64,000 bases of DNA from Bog-756 sp963741055 (GCA_963741055.1 CAVUGU010000022.1:1-64000); one strand, 5' to 3'. Positions 48,893-58,466 are shown, counted from the first letter of the stretch. Numbers and translations: made by a program. Notes: a model not told the origin generated them from the sequence alone.

Positions 48893-50395
48893 GGCGTGCC
48901 TTCGCGCCGTTGGTCGCCGCCTCGGCTCCGTCGGTCGCCGCGGTCGGAAGGGTGAACACGAAGCGCGAACCCTTCCCGTGGGTGTCCTCGACCCAGATCT
49001 TCTCGCCGTGGGCCTCGACGAACGTCTTGGCGATCGTCAGGCCGAGGCCGGTCCGGCCCCCCGTATCGAAGCGAACGAAGCGGTCGAAGACCACCTCGCG
49101 CTCTTCCGCGGGGATGCCCGGTCCCTCGTCGCTGACCGACAACGCGACCCGGTCGCCCCGTACCTCGCCCGCCACGGTGATCACGCTCTCCGGTGGGGCA
49201 TGACGGTTGGCATTGTCGAGGAGGTTAGCGAGGACCTGGCGGATGAGAACCGGGTCGACGTCGACGTCGGGCAGGGGCTCGCGGAACTCGGTGGCGACGT
49301 CGCGGTCGCCGAGCGAGGCGTGAAGTGACCCGACTGCCTCGCGCACCAGTTCGGGGAGCGAACGCGGGCCCCTGTGCAGCTCGAGCACGCCCGCATCGAT
49401 GCGGGTCATGTCGAGCAGGCTGGTCACCAGGCGGATCAGGCGGTCCACCTCGATGTCGATCAGGCCGTGCAGCTCGTCCACGTCCTCGTCCGACAGCGGC
49501 ATCTTCGGGTCGACGAGCGTGGAGGAGGCGACCTTGACCGTGGCGAGTGGGGTCTGCAGGTCGTGGGAGACCGCACCGACCATCGCGTGGCGCAGGCGGT
49601 CGACCTCCTCGAGGAGCTCCGAGCGGAGCGCCTGGTCGCGAAGGCGTGCGCGCTCGAGGGCGAGCGCGGCGTGGTTCACGAAGGAGCGGAGCAGCACTCG
49701 CTCCTCCTCTGCGTCGGGCATGGAGCGCAGCGCGAGCAGACCGACCGGTTCGCCGCCGGCGATGAGCGCGACGGTCTGGAGCTCGTCCGGCAGAGCGGAC
49801 ATCGTCCCGAGGCCGACCGGGACACCGGAGCGAGGCTCGAGGCCGCGGAGCTCGGCTCCGCTGAGTCGCCTCGCCTGCGGACGCCGCGACTCGGAGCGAC
49901 CCTCCGGACTCGGGATCGGGAACGAGGAGCGCGACGCCCGGAACGTCGAAGAGGTGCGCCACCGCGCGGACCACCGACTTGAGCAGGTCGTCGGTCGACC
50001 GATCCTCGACGAGGAGATCGGAGAGGTCGAGGATCCGGCGGGCCTCGTCGGCTCTCGCCCGGGCGTCGGCCCTCGCCGCGTCGAGGCGGGACACCAGGTT
50101 CGCGACGAGGATCATCACCACGGCGTAGACGACCAGCGCCACCAGGTTCTGCGGTTGCTGCACGGAAAGGCTCCCGTAAGGCGGGACGAAGAGCAGGTCG
50201 AAGACGAGGAAGCCGGCGACGACGCTCCGCGGTTCCTGCCACGATGCCGCCGATCACGGCGCCGGCGAGCACGGGAAGCATCAGCACCAGTGCCGCGGTC
50301 GCCACGCTCAGGTGCGCTCGGAACGGCAGCATCACCGCTCCGGCACCGACCGCAAGGGCGACGCCGACCATTGCGCCGATCAGGCCTCTTCGCAC
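48885..50395 (-). CDS. Second KdpD-like histidine kinase (DUF4118-GAF-HisKA-HATPase), two frame breaks
   Basis: About 503 residues. It has the KdpD membrane and kinase parts but not the N-terminal KdpD/Usp input domains. Segments in order: RRGLIGAMVGVALAVGAGAV and further hydrophobic helices, a linker coiled-coil RILDLSDLLVEDRSTDDLLKSV, a GAF domain, the H-box GAVSHDLQTPLATVK, NLLDNANRH, DEGPGIP and GLGLTIAK. Frame changes near 50230 and 49840; the total is 3n+2. GTG 50395 is chosen. It stands first in the operon with kdpE and full kdpD, so two kinases flank one regulator. Confidence 0.85.
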
Positions 50396-50456
50396 GCCTC
50401 CATTGTCGTCCGGTTCGGGGAGGGTTGCGCGCGGCGGCTGCACCTGTTGAGGAATT

Positions 50457-50498
50457 ATTCAGAACTCCGGGGTGCCGTTCAGATCCTGTTCAGATGGG
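50457..50498. promoter_or_regulatory. Direct-repeat response-regulator site before kdp
   Basis: Three copies of TTCAGA start at 50458, 50478 and 50489. The last two form an 11-base tandem (GTTCAGATCCT, GTTCAGATGGG), the spacing used by PhoB/KdpE-type regulators. The site ends 18 bases before the first small kdp gene and lies between the divergent kinase and kdpFABC operons, so it may overlap the promoter. Confidence 0.6.
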
Positions 50499-50516
50499 CA
50501 GGCGGATACTGACGTC

Positions 50517-50600
50517 ATGGCCGATTTCTTCGCAGTACTGGGCATCGTCGGGTTCGCCGTCTTGGGGCTGGCGCTGATCTGGGCTCTCGACCGGGTATGA
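50517..50600 (+). CDS. 27-residue membrane peptide before kdpF
   Basis: ATG 50517 encodes a single hydrophobic helix (ADFFAVLGIVGFAVLGLALI then WALDRV) and stops in the ATGA that starts kdpF. Similar tiny membrane proteins precede kdpF in some actinobacterial kdp operons, but its role is not known. It could stabilise the KdpA-KdpB complex as KdpF does, or serve as a leader peptide for coupling. Confidence 0.6.
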   Translation: MADFFAVLGIVGFAVLGLALIWALDRV

Positions 50601-50686
50601 CCGTCACCCAGGGCATCCTCCTTGGGGTTGCCATCGTGATGTTCATCTATCTCGGCGTCGCGATGTTCAAGCCCGAAAAGTTCTAG
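50597..50686 (+). CDS. kdpF: Potassium-transporting ATPase subunit F
   Basis: 29-residue single-helix subunit, starting TVTQGILLGVAIVMFIYLG and ending AMFKPEKF, the usual KdpF tail (PERF/PEKF). KdpF stabilises the KdpABC complex. Its ATG overlaps the stop of the upstream peptide, and its TAG is directly followed by the kdpA ATG. Confidence 0.85.
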   Translation: MTVTQGILLGVAIVMFIYLGVAMFKPEKF

Positions 50687-52375
50687 ATGGGCATCGCCCT
50701 GACCTTGGTCACCCTCGTGGTGGCGCTGGGACTGACCTGGCGGTACCTCGGCTCCTATATGGCGGCGGTGTTCGAGGGACGGGTGCACTTCCTGCGGTGG
50801 GCCGAGCGTCCGGTCTACCGACTCCTCGGCACGAGCCCTGAGCAGGAGCAGACCTGGCAGCGCTACGCCGGCGCGCTGGTCATCTTCTCCGCCGTCTCGA
50901 TCGCTTTCACCTACGTGATCATCCGGATCCAGGGTTCGCTGCCGCTCAACCCCCAGCATCTCGGCCAGGTTCCCCAAGCACTGAGCTTCAACACCGCCTC
51001 CTCGTTCGCCACCAACACCAACTGGCAGAACTACGGCGGCGAGACGACCATGTCGTACTTCTCGCAAATGGGCGCGTTGATGGTCCAGCAGTTCGTGACA
51101 CCAGCCGTCGGGATCGCGGTGGCCATCGCCCTCGTCCGCGGGTTCTCACGGCGCAACTCACCGACCATCGGGAACTTCTGGGTCGACATCACCCGCTGCA
51201 TGCTCTACATCCTGCTTCCGATCGCGTTCGTCGCCGGCATCATCTTCGTCGGCCAGGGCGCGGTGCAGACCTTGGCAGGGCCGACCACCATCCACAACGT
51301 CTTGAACGGTGTCACCCAGACGATCGCGCTCGGGCCGATCGCCTTCATGGAGGCGATCAAGCAGCTCGGCACCAACGGGGGCGGGTTCCTGAATGCCAAC
51401 TCGGCCACTCCCTTCGAGAACCCGACCGGGCTGACCAACTGGCTCTCGATCTACCTGCTGTTGGCCATCCCCTTCGCCCTGACCTACACCTTCGGCAAGA
51501 TGGTCGGCAGCGTGCGCCACGGGGCTGCATTGCTCGCCGCGATGGTCATCATCTTCGGGGTCTGGATGGGTGGTGCCGTCTACGCCGAGCACGGGCAGAA
51601 CCCAGCCGTGGCAGCAGCCGGCGTGCACTCGACCGTCGGGAACACGGTCGGCAAGGAATCGCGTTTCGGCGACACCACGTCCGCCGCCTTCGGCGTCGCG
51701 TCGACCAGCACCTCGACCGGTTCGGCCGACTCCTCGTACGACTCCTTCACCCCGATGGGTGGGTTTTTCCTCCTGACCGGGATGATGCTCGGTGAGGTCA
51801 CACCGGGAGGAACCGGGAGCGGGCTCTACACCATTCTCATCTACGCGATCATCGCCGTCTTCATCGGCGGACTGATGATCGGGCGAACACCCGAGTATCT
51901 CGGGAAGAAGATACAAGCCAGAGAAGTCAAGCTGGCCGGGCTCGGTGCCCTGGTCATGCCGATCATCGTGCTCATCCTCACCGCGATCGCGGTTTCCATC
52001 CACGCCGGCCGCGCCGGGCCGCTCAATTCCGGTCCCCACGGTTTCAGCGAGATCCTCTACGCGCTCACCTCGCAGGGAAACAACAACGGCTCGGCGTTCG
52101 CCGGCCTGACCGGCAACACCTCCTTCTACAACATCATCGGCGGGATCGACATGCTGATCGGCCGCTTCGGGATCATGATCCCCGCTTTGGCTCTCGGGGG
52201 CGCCCTCGCGGCGAAGAACGTGGTGCCTGCTTCGCTCGGGACCTTCCGTACCGACAACACCATGTTCGTCGGACTGACCATCGGTGTCATCGTGATCATC
52301 GGCGGCCTGACCTTCTTTCCCGCGGTCTCGCTCGGTCCGATCGTCGAGCAGCTGAGCCACGGGAAATTCTTCTGA
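50687..52375 (+). CDS. kdpA: Potassium-transporting ATPase subunit A
   Basis: 562-residue channel-like subunit that binds and passes K+. About ten membrane helices; the selectivity regions include SFATNTNWQNYGGETTMSYF, GTNGGGFLNANSATPFENP and SQGNNNGSAFAGL, carrying the filter glycines. A Ser/Thr-rich loop near residue 325-355 (STSTSTGSADSS) is longer than usual. Intact; overlaps kdpB by one base. Confidence 0.95.
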   Translation: MGIALTLVTLVVALGLTWRYLGSYMAAVFEGRVHFLRWAERPVYRLLGTSPEQEQTWQRYAGALVIFSAVSIAFTYVIIRIQGSLPLNPQHLGQVPQALSFNTASSFATNTNWQNYGGETTMSYFSQMGALMVQQFVTPAVGIAVAIALVRGFSRRNSPTIGNFWVDITRCMLYILLPIAFVAGIIFVGQGAVQTLAGPTTIHNVLNGVTQTIALGPIAFMEAIKQLGTNGGGFLNANSATPFENPTGLTNWLSIYLLLAIPFALTYTFGKMVGSVRHGAALLAAMVIIFGVWMGGAVYAEHGQNPAVAAAGVHSTVGNTVGKESRFGDTTSAAFGVASTSTSTGSADSSYDSFTPMGGFFLLTGMMLGEVTPGGTGSGLYTILIYAIIAVFIGGLMIGRTPEYLGKKIQAREVKLAGLGALVMPIIVLILTAIAVSIHAGRAGPLNSGPHGFSEILYALTSQGNNNGSAFAGLTGNTSFYNIIGGIDMLIGRFGIMIPALALGGALAAKNVVPASLGTFRTDNTMFVGLTIGVIVIIGGLTFFPAVSLGPIVEQLSHGKFF

Positions 52376-54450
52376 TGAACGACGTCGCGACCGCGTCACA
52401 ACACGAGCCCCAGACGCCCCTGGTCGAGGCGCACGGAGTGGCCGAGTCCCGGAGCCTGTTCGACCGCGAAATCCTCTGGAAGGCCCTCGGGGAGGCGTTC
52501 GTCAAGCTCAATCCGGCCGTGCAGATCAGGAACCCGGTGATGTTCGTCGTGCTGGTCGGCACGGTCATCACCTTCCTCGAGGCGATCGCCCACCCCGGCA
52601 TCTTCACCTGGTCGATCACCGTGTGGCTCTTTTTGACCGTGCTGTTCGCCAACTTCGCCGAGGGGATGGCCGAGGGTAGGGGTAAGGCCCAGGCCGACAC
52701 CCTCCGTCGCATGCGAGCCGAGACCGAGGCGCGGCGCCTCCTCCCCGACGGGCGCGAAGAGCTCGTGCCAGCGGCGAGTCTGGCGAAGGGGGACATGGTG
52801 GTCTGCGAGGCGGGCGACCTGATCCCGTCCGACGGGGAGATCGTCGAGGGGATCGCATCGGTCGACGAGTCGGCGATCACCGGTGAGTCAGCCCCGGTCA
52901 TCCGCGAATCAGGCGGCGACCGTTCGGCGGTCACCGGCGGCACCCGGGTCCTCTCCGACCGGATCGTGGTCCGGATCACCGCGGAGCGCGGCGAGACCTT
53001 CCTCGACCGGATGATCACCCTGGTCGAGGGCGCCAGCCGCCAGAAGACCCCGAACGAGATCGCCCTCACCATCCTGCTCGCCGTCTTGACCATCGTCTTC
53101 ATCCCGGTAGTGGTCTCCCTCCAGCCGTTCGGCATCTACGCCGGAGCGAGTGTTTCGGTGGTGATCCTGGTCTCCCTGCTGGTCTGCCTGATCCCGACGA
53201 CCATCGGCGCGCTGCTCTCCGCCATTGGGATCGCCGGCATGGACCGGCTCGTGCAGCGGAACGTCCTCGCCATGAGCGGCCGTGCGGTCGAAGCGGCTGG
53301 CGACGTGCAGACCCTCCTCCTCGACAAGACCGGCACCATCACATTGGGGAACCGGATGGCCTCCGATTTCTTTCCGGTCGGCGGGCACGCCGAACAGGAG
53401 GTGGCCGATGCCTCCCAGCTCGCCTCACTGGCCGACGAGACTCCCGAAGGACGCTCGATCGTCGTCCTCGCCAAGGTGCGTTTCGGCATCCGCGAGCGGG
53501 ACCTCGAAGGCGAGCACACCTTCGTCCCCTTCTCGGCGACGACCCGGATGTCGGGACTCGATCTCGAGGGTCGCCAGATCCGGAAAGGGGCTGCCGACTC
53601 GATCAAACGGTGGGTGATCGAGCAAGGCGGCACGGTGCCCGACGACCTCGACCCGATCGTCGAACGCATCTCGAGGGAGGGTTCGACCCCTCTCGTCGTA
53701 GCCGACGGGCCGCACATCCTCGGGGTCATCGAGCTGAAGGACGTCGTGAAGCAAGGCATCCAGGAGAAGTTCGACGAGATGCGCCAGATGGGCATCCGTA
53801 CGGTGATGATCACAGGCGACAACCCGCTGACCGCGGCAGCCATTGCCCAGGAGGCAGGGGTCGACGACTTCCTCGCCGAGGCGACTCCCGAGGCCAAGAT
53901 GGCGCTGATCAAGGCCGAACAAGAGGGCGGGAAGCTCGTCGCGATGACCGGGGACGGCACCAACGACGCGCCGGCTCTCGCTCAAGCAGACGTCGGGGTG
54001 GCCATGAACACCGGGACGACCGCGGCCAAGGAGGCGGGCAACATGGTGGACCTCGACTCCAACCCGACCAAGCTGATCGATGTCGTCGAGATCGGCAAGC
54101 AGCTGCTGATCACCCGCGGATCACTCACCACCTTCTCGATCGCCAACGACGTCGCCAAGTACTTCGCGATCATCCCGGTGATCTTTATTGCGACCTATCC
54201 ACAACTGAAGTCACTGAACATCATGCATCTTCACAATCAACAGAGCGCCGTTCTGTCCGCAGTGATCTTCAACGCGCTGGTGATCGTCGCGCTGATCCCA
54301 CTCGCCCTCCGCGGGGTGCGGTTCCGGCCGGCGAGCTCCGCGGCGATCCTCCGCCGCAACGTCTGGATCTACGGGGTCGGCGGGATCATCGTGCCCTTCA
54401 TCTTCATCAAGCTGATCGACCTGATCCTGGTCGCCCTGCACGCGTACTGA
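52375..54450 (+). CDS. kdpB: Potassium-transporting P-type ATPase subunit B
   Basis: 691-residue P-type ATPase that energises K+ uptake. The actuator motif is ITGES (about residue 168), the phosphorylation site DKTGTIT has its Asp at residue 317, and the hinge is MTGDGTNDAPAL. Membrane helices flank these. Intact. The N-terminus carries a short polar extension (VATASQHEPQTP). kdpC follows after 13 bases. Confidence 0.96.
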   Translation: MNDVATASQHEPQTPLVEAHGVAESRSLFDREILWKALGEAFVKLNPAVQIRNPVMFVVLVGTVITFLEAIAHPGIFTWSITVWLFLTVLFANFAEGMAEGRGKAQADTLRRMRAETEARRLLPDGREELVPAASLAKGDMVVCEAGDLIPSDGEIVEGIASVDESAITGESAPVIRESGGDRSAVTGGTRVLSDRIVVRITAERGETFLDRMITLVEGASRQKTPNEIALTILLAVLTIVFIPVVVSLQPFGIYAGASVSVVILVSLLVCLIPTTIGALLSAIGIAGMDRLVQRNVLAMSGRAVEAAGDVQTLLLDKTGTITLGNRMASDFFPVGGHAEQEVADASQLASLADETPEGRSIVVLAKVRFGIRERDLEGEHTFVPFSATTRMSGLDLEGRQIRKGAADSIKRWVIEQGGTVPDDLDPIVERISREGSTPLVVADGPHILGVIELKDVVKQGIQEKFDEMRQMGIRTVMITGDNPLTAAAIAQEAGVDDFLAEATPEAKMALIKAEQEGGKLVAMTGDGTNDAPALAQADVGVAMNTGTTAAKEAGNMVDLDSNPTKLIDVVEIGKQLLITRGSLTTFSIANDVAKYFAIIPVIFIATYPQLKSLNIMHLHNQQSAVLSAVIFNALVIVALIPLALRGVRFRPASSAAILRRNVWIYGVGGIIVPFIFIKLIDLILVALHAY

Positions 54451-54463
54451 TGGGAACCACCTG

Positions 54464-55105
54464 ATGCTCGTCCACCTCCGCCGCTCGCTGATCATGGCAG
54501 TTCTGTGTCTGGTCTTCTTCGGGTTCGTCTACGGGCTCGCCGGCACCGGCGTCGCTCAAGCGCTCTTCTCCCACCAGGCAGACGGATCGATCACGGCCAA
54601 CGGATCGACCCTGATCGGTCAGAACTGGTCGCAGGTTCGCTGTCCGGGTCATCCGATCGGGAGCTGCGTCTTCCACGGGAGACCGGACGACACCGGGCCG
54701 TATGCCGCCAATCCCAAAGCCACACCGGCGGTCGCCGGTGGCGACAATCCACTCGAGGCCAACGGGAACCCGGGCGAATCGGGCGCGACCAATCTCGGAC
54801 CTCGCTCCCAGACCCTGTTGAACAACACCAAGGAACTCGTGCAGTACTGGAAGAAGCTCGGTGTGCCGAACCCGACACCCGACCTGGTGACCAACTCGGG
54901 GAGCGGATATGACCCCGACATCACCCAGGCCGACGCGCTCGTGCAGGTGCCGATGGTGTCGAAGGCGACCGGAGTGAGCCAGGCGGCCCTCCGCTCGCTG
55001 GTCAGCCAGCAGACCAACAGCGCCGAGCTCGGCTTCCTCGGGAGCTCGTACATCGTGGTGCTGCAGCTCAACGAGGGCCTCGCCCAGTTGGAGCACCGGC
55101 GCTAG
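54464..55105 (+). CDS. kdpC: Potassium-transporting ATPase subunit C
   Basis: 213-residue subunit with one N-terminal membrane helix (LIMAVLCLVFFGFVYGLA) and a periplasm-facing domain: GSTLIGQNW, a loop with two Cys (RCPGHPIGSC) not seen in E. coli KdpC, ESGATNLGPRSQTL and VTNSGSGYDPDIT. Function: a chaperone-like partner for KdpB/KdpA. It converges with the DUF4118 gene, overlapping by four bases. Confidence 0.94.
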   Translation: MLVHLRRSLIMAVLCLVFFGFVYGLAGTGVAQALFSHQADGSITANGSTLIGQNWSQVRCPGHPIGSCVFHGRPDDTGPYAANPKATPAVAGGDNPLEANGNPGESGATNLGPRSQTLLNNTKELVQYWKKLGVPNPTPDLVTNSGSGYDPDITQADALVQVPMVSKATGVSQAALRSLVSQQTNSAELGFLGSSYIVVLQLNEGLAQLEHRR

Positions 55106-55908
55106 CGCGACTCGGTATCCGGTAGGGGCGCGGGACCTGGTGCATCGGGCCCGCCGGTCGACGGTCGTGATTCCTCGGCGGACAGCGCGGCCCCGACCTG
55201 GTCGGCGATCGCGACAGCCACTCGGAGCTGTTCTCCAGAGACGGGGACGCCGGGGGTCGGTGTGAGGAGGAAGTGTCCGAGCAGCCACCCGCTGCTCCTG
55301 ACCGGAAGGTCGACGCTCTTCGTCGGCAGTCCGAGCCCCTCGGTCGACCAGGTCTCGCTCCCGACCACCACGAGGCCGTCGGGAGTGATGCGGGCCGTCG
55401 CGTTGCCGGCATCGCCACGGGTGAACCGGCATTCGCGGAGGCTGAGTAGTTCACGGAGCTCGCTCGCCGCCGTCGCGACCACCAGTGCCGGATCCTTTCC
55501 CGTCGCGGTGAGCTCGGTGATCGCGTGGAGCTGCGCGACGTGTTGGCTGGCCGTCGACGCGGCGACGCGATGGTGTCGTCCACGTGCCGCCAGCTCGCCC
55601 ACCGCGAGACCGACCACGACGAGGAGGATCTCGCTGATGAGGTCCTGGTGGTTGGTGATGCGGAAGGACTCGTAGGGGATGGTCAGGAAGTAGTCGAAGG
55701 CCAGCGCGGAGACCACGGCGGCGAGAACGGCGGCGAGCCTCCTACCTGTGCTGGCAATGGCGACGATGACCACCACCAGGAAGAGCGCGCCGTCCGCAGC
55801 GTCGAGCCGGTCGCGCCAGGGGATGAGCAGCAGGGCCATCGCGATCGGAGCCGCGATGGCCGCAACGACGATCCAGCTGTCGAAGGTGAGACCGAGAAAT
55901 CGGCGCAC
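55102..55908 (-). CDS. DUF4118/GAF protein without kinase domain
   Basis: 268-residue membrane protein. Four hydrophobic segments at residues 8-110 (WIVVAAIAAPIAMALLLIPW, ALFLVVVIVAIAST, LAAVLAAVVSALAFDYFL, EILLVVVGLAVGEL) match the KdpD transmembrane domain. A linker helix and a GAF-like domain follow, ending before any H-box or ATPase motif. GTG 55908 has GGAG six bases upstream. It may be a truncated KdpD paralogue that modulates the two kinases or senses turgor through hetero-oligomers. Confidence 0.75.
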   Translation of the reverse strand: MRRFLGLTFDSWIVVAAIAAPIAMALLLIPWRDRLDAADGALFLVVVIVAIASTGRRLAAVLAAVVSALAFDYFLTIPYESFRITNHQDLISEILLVVVGLAVGELAARGRHHRVAASTASQHVAQLHAITELTATGKDPALVVATAASELRELLSLRECRFTRGDAGNATARITPDGLVVVGSETWSTEGLGLPTKSVDLPVRSSGWLLGHFLLTPTPGVPVSGEQLRVAVAIADQVGAALSAEESRPSTGGPDAPGPAPLPDTESR

Positions 55909-56069
55909 CGTTCGCTCCGGGCGTCGTGGCTTCGGGTTCTCCTTCCCGACCGCCCACCGGCAACGGCGTGATCGACCCCACCTGGCTACTTTCACACGTC
56001 GGGTCGCCGAAAGGAAGAGCGGGCGCGGCCAGCCCGGTGCACGCTGCCCGCCCGTGCTTGACTGCGGCA

Positions 56070-56609
56070 GTGTCCGCGTGCCCAACCTTGGCCACCGAAC
56101 GCCTGGTCCTCCGGCCCTTTCGGGAAGACGACCTCGACGCGTTCACTGAAGTGATGACTGCGCCGGAGGTGCGCCAGAGCCTCCACCTGCCCGAGGAGTA
56201 CTCGAGGTCCGACGCGTGGTACGGGATGGCGCTTTGGCTCGGCCAGTGGGAGCTGCGCGGATCCGGTCAGTGGGCATTGGAGGAGCGCTCGACCGGCGAG
56301 CTGGTCGGTCGGGCCGGCCTGCACCTCCCGGAGCGTCCCGATTGGCCCGGGCTCGAGGTGGGTTGGGTGCTCCACCCGTCACGGTGGGGGAGGGGGTACG
56401 CGACGGAGGCCGGTCAGCGGTCGATCGCCTATGCCTTCGACGAGCTCGGCGCGGAACAGGTCTTCAGCGTCATCCTCCCGGAGAACGAACGGTCGGCCTC
56501 GGTGGCGCGGCGCCTCGGCTTCCGCCTGGTCGAGGAGCGGGTCCTCTCCACCTTCCCGCAGGCGCCGCACGGAATCTGGCGGCTCGATCGCGAACGGGAT
56601 CGCTCCTGA
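56070..56609 (+). CDS. GNAT-family N-acetyltransferase
   Basis: 179-residue acetyltransferase of the RimJ/RimL type. It starts with the family's TERLVLRPFREDDLDAF; the acetyl-CoA loop is WGRGYATEAGQRSIAYAF, and ENERSASVARRLGFRLV completes the fold. The substrate (ribosomal protein N-terminus, antibiotic or small amine) is not evident. GTG 56070 is a guess; homology begins a few residues later. Confidence 0.85.
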   Translation: MSACPTLATERLVLRPFREDDLDAFTEVMTAPEVRQSLHLPEEYSRSDAWYGMALWLGQWELRGSGQWALEERSTGELVGRAGLHLPERPDWPGLEVGWVLHPSRWGRGYATEAGQRSIAYAFDELGAEQVFSVILPENERSASVARRLGFRLVEERVLSTFPQAPHGIWRLDRERDRS

Positions 56610-56697
56610 GGGGCGGTTCCAGGTCTGGGACTTCGAACGAGCCGGCGTCGCGGAGGTCTGCACCCCATAGGTGTTGTGGAGCTCGCCTAGTGCCCCC

Positions 56698-56752
56698 AGA
56701 GACCCGGAGACCCGAGACCCAGTGCAGACCCGGAGACCCGGAGACCCAGAGG
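56698..56752. repeat. Short GAGACCC tandem repeat
   Basis: Six copies of a GAGACCC/GAGACCCG unit, separated by 0-8 bases, lie between the GNAT gene and the SDR gene. There is no spacer structure as in CRISPR. It may be simple replication slippage. The rest of the gap 56610-56780 shows nothing else. Confidence 0.5.
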
Positions 56753-56780
56753 CCGGCCTGGTGACTCGATCTCAGAAGAA

Positions 56781-57545
56781 TCAGATCAGATGCATGCCGC
56801 CGTCGACCAGCACGACCTCGCCGGTCATGTAGCCGGAGCACGCCACTCCGTGGACGACGTCCGCCACGTCGTCGGGGGTCGCCACTCGTCGGAGCGGTGC
56901 TGCCGCAGTCACGAAGTCGCGGGGACCGTCCCACTCCGCGGTGCGAGGGGTGTCGACCAGCCCGGGCGCAACCGCGTTGACCCGGACCTCGGGCCCGAGG
57001 GTGTTGGCGAGCAGCCGGGTCAGGTGGTCGACCGCAGCCTTGGAGCACGCATACGGGATCGAGCTTCCCGTCGTACGTTGGCCCGCGATCGACGAGACGT
57101 TGATCACCTGCCCCTGGTCCGACGAGCGGAGAAGGGGGAGCGCGGCGACGGTCACCAGCCAGGTCCCGATGAGGTTGACGTCGAGGATCCGCCGCCACAC
57201 CTCCGGTGTCGCCGCGTCGAGCTCGGCATGGGGGATCACTTGGGTCGTGCCGGCGTTGTTGACCAGGAGGTCGAGGCGGCCGTGCCGTTCCGACACGTGC
57301 TCGAGTAGCCCGTCGACCTCCCCCGCGTCCGCGATGTCGGCACGGCAGTAGCTGGCGGAGGGCAGTTCGGCGGCGACCCGCTCGCCGGCCTCGACGTTCG
57401 CCACCGAGTTGACCACCACCGTCGCGCCCTCGGCGGCGAAGCGCCGGGCGCAGGCCGCGCCGATGCCGACGGACGAGCCGGTCACCAGAACGACCCGACC
57501 GTCGAAAAGAGAGTTGCGCGGTGCGGAAGCGGTCGGGTCGGGCAT
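56781..57545 (-). CDS. SDR-family oxidoreductase (FabG-like)
   Basis: 254-residue short-chain dehydrogenase. The cofactor motif is LVTGSSVGIGAACARRFA, then NNAGTTQ, NVSSIAGQ and the catalytic YACSKAAV; the end is GEVVLVDGGMHLI. Complete and intact. Substrate unknown. ATG 57545 is 39 bases from the divergent FAH-family gene, so the two share a promoter region. Confidence 0.88.
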   Translation of the reverse strand: MPDPTASAPRNSLFDGRVVLVTGSSVGIGAACARRFAAEGATVVVNSVANVEAGERVAAELPSASYCRADIADAGEVDGLLEHVSERHGRLDLLVNNAGTTQVIPHAELDAATPEVWRRILDVNLIGTWLVTVAALPLLRSSDQGQVINVSSIAGQRTTGSSIPYACSKAAVDHLTRLLANTLGPEVRVNAVAPGLVDTPRTAEWDGPRDFVTAAAPLRRVATPDDVADVVHGVACSGYMTGEVVLVDGGMHLI

Positions 57546-57584
57546 CGGACGAGTGTACGGCCCGGCCTGGCCTAGGTTCTTGCG

Positions 57585-58466
57585 ATGCGGCTGGTGAGCT
57601 ATCTCGAGGGGACGGTGCGCACCGGTCTCGTCGTGGGCGACGAGGTGGTCGACCTCACCGATCCCGCGATCGGGTTGCCGGGCGCGATGGTCGAGCTTCT
57701 CGGCCTCGGAGCGGACTCGAAAGATGCCCTCGCCGAAGCAGCTTCGACCCGAGCCCGCCGGGTCGCGCTCGGTGACGTCGACCTCCTCTCTCCCGTCCCC
57801 CATCCGCCTTCGTTCCTCGCGATCGCCCTCAACTACGAAGACCATCTGCGAGAGCTCGGCCGGGACCGTCCGGAGTTCCAGACCTGGTTCTCCAAGCAGC
57901 CGACCTGCGTGGTCGGTCCCGGCGCGCCGATCGAGGTACCCACGGTCTCTTCCGCGGTCGATTACGAGGGCGAACTCGGGATGGTCGTCGGTCGCCGGTG
58001 CCGGCACGTCCCCGCCGCAAGTGCCTTCGAGGTCCTCGCCGGCTTCCTCGTGATCGACGACGTGAGCGTGCGCGACTGGCAGTGGCGGACCCCCACCATG
58101 ATGATGGGCAAGGGCTTCGACACCCACGGGCCGGCTGGTCCGTGGATCGTCACCCCCGACGAGCTCGGCGATCCGCAGGATCTCGCGATCAGGACCCGGG
58201 TCAACGGCGAGCTCCGCCAGGACGGGCGGACCTCGGAGATGATCTTCTCCTGCGCGGAGATGATCGAGCATCTCTCGACCGCCTTCACCCTCGAGCCAGG
58301 CATGCTGATCACGACCGGCACCCCGGCGGGTGTCGCTGCCGGGGCAGACCCGCCGCGCTGGTTGCGCGCCGGGGACACGGTGAGCGTGGAGGTCGAGGGG
58401 ATCGGAGCGCTCACCAACCCAGTGGTCGACGAGCCTGCATCCGACAGCTCGGAGGACGGTGCATGA
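57585..58466 (+). CDS. Fumarylacetoacetate hydrolase-family protein
   Basis: 293-residue FAH-fold enzyme (hydrolase, isomerase or decarboxylase on beta-keto acids). Metal ligands are in DYEGELGMVVG (ExE) and FLVIDDVSVRDWQ (Asp); other motifs are ALNYEDHLRELG, GKGFDTHGPAGPWIV and TGTPAGVAAG. Such enzymes end aromatic and steroid catechol degradation routes. Its stop overlaps the arfB start (ATGA). Confidence 0.87.
   Translation: MRLVSYLEGTVRTGLVVGDEVVDLTDPAIGLPGAMVELLGLGADSKDALAEAASTRARRVALGDVDLLSPVPHPPSFLAIALNYEDHLRELGRDRPEFQTWFSKQPTCVVGPGAPIEVPTVSSAVDYEGELGMVVGRRCRHVPAASAFEVLAGFLVIDDVSVRDWQWRTPTMMMGKGFDTHGPAGPWIVTPDELGDPQDLAIRTRVNGELRQDGRTSEMIFSCAEMIEHLSTAFTLEPGMLITTGTPAGVAAGADPPRWLRAGDTVSVEVEGIGALTNPVVDEPASDSSEDGA

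Noticed and set aside
56698..56752. CRISPR-like array
   Set aside because: Units are seven bases with no spacers of regular length and no cas genes nearby.
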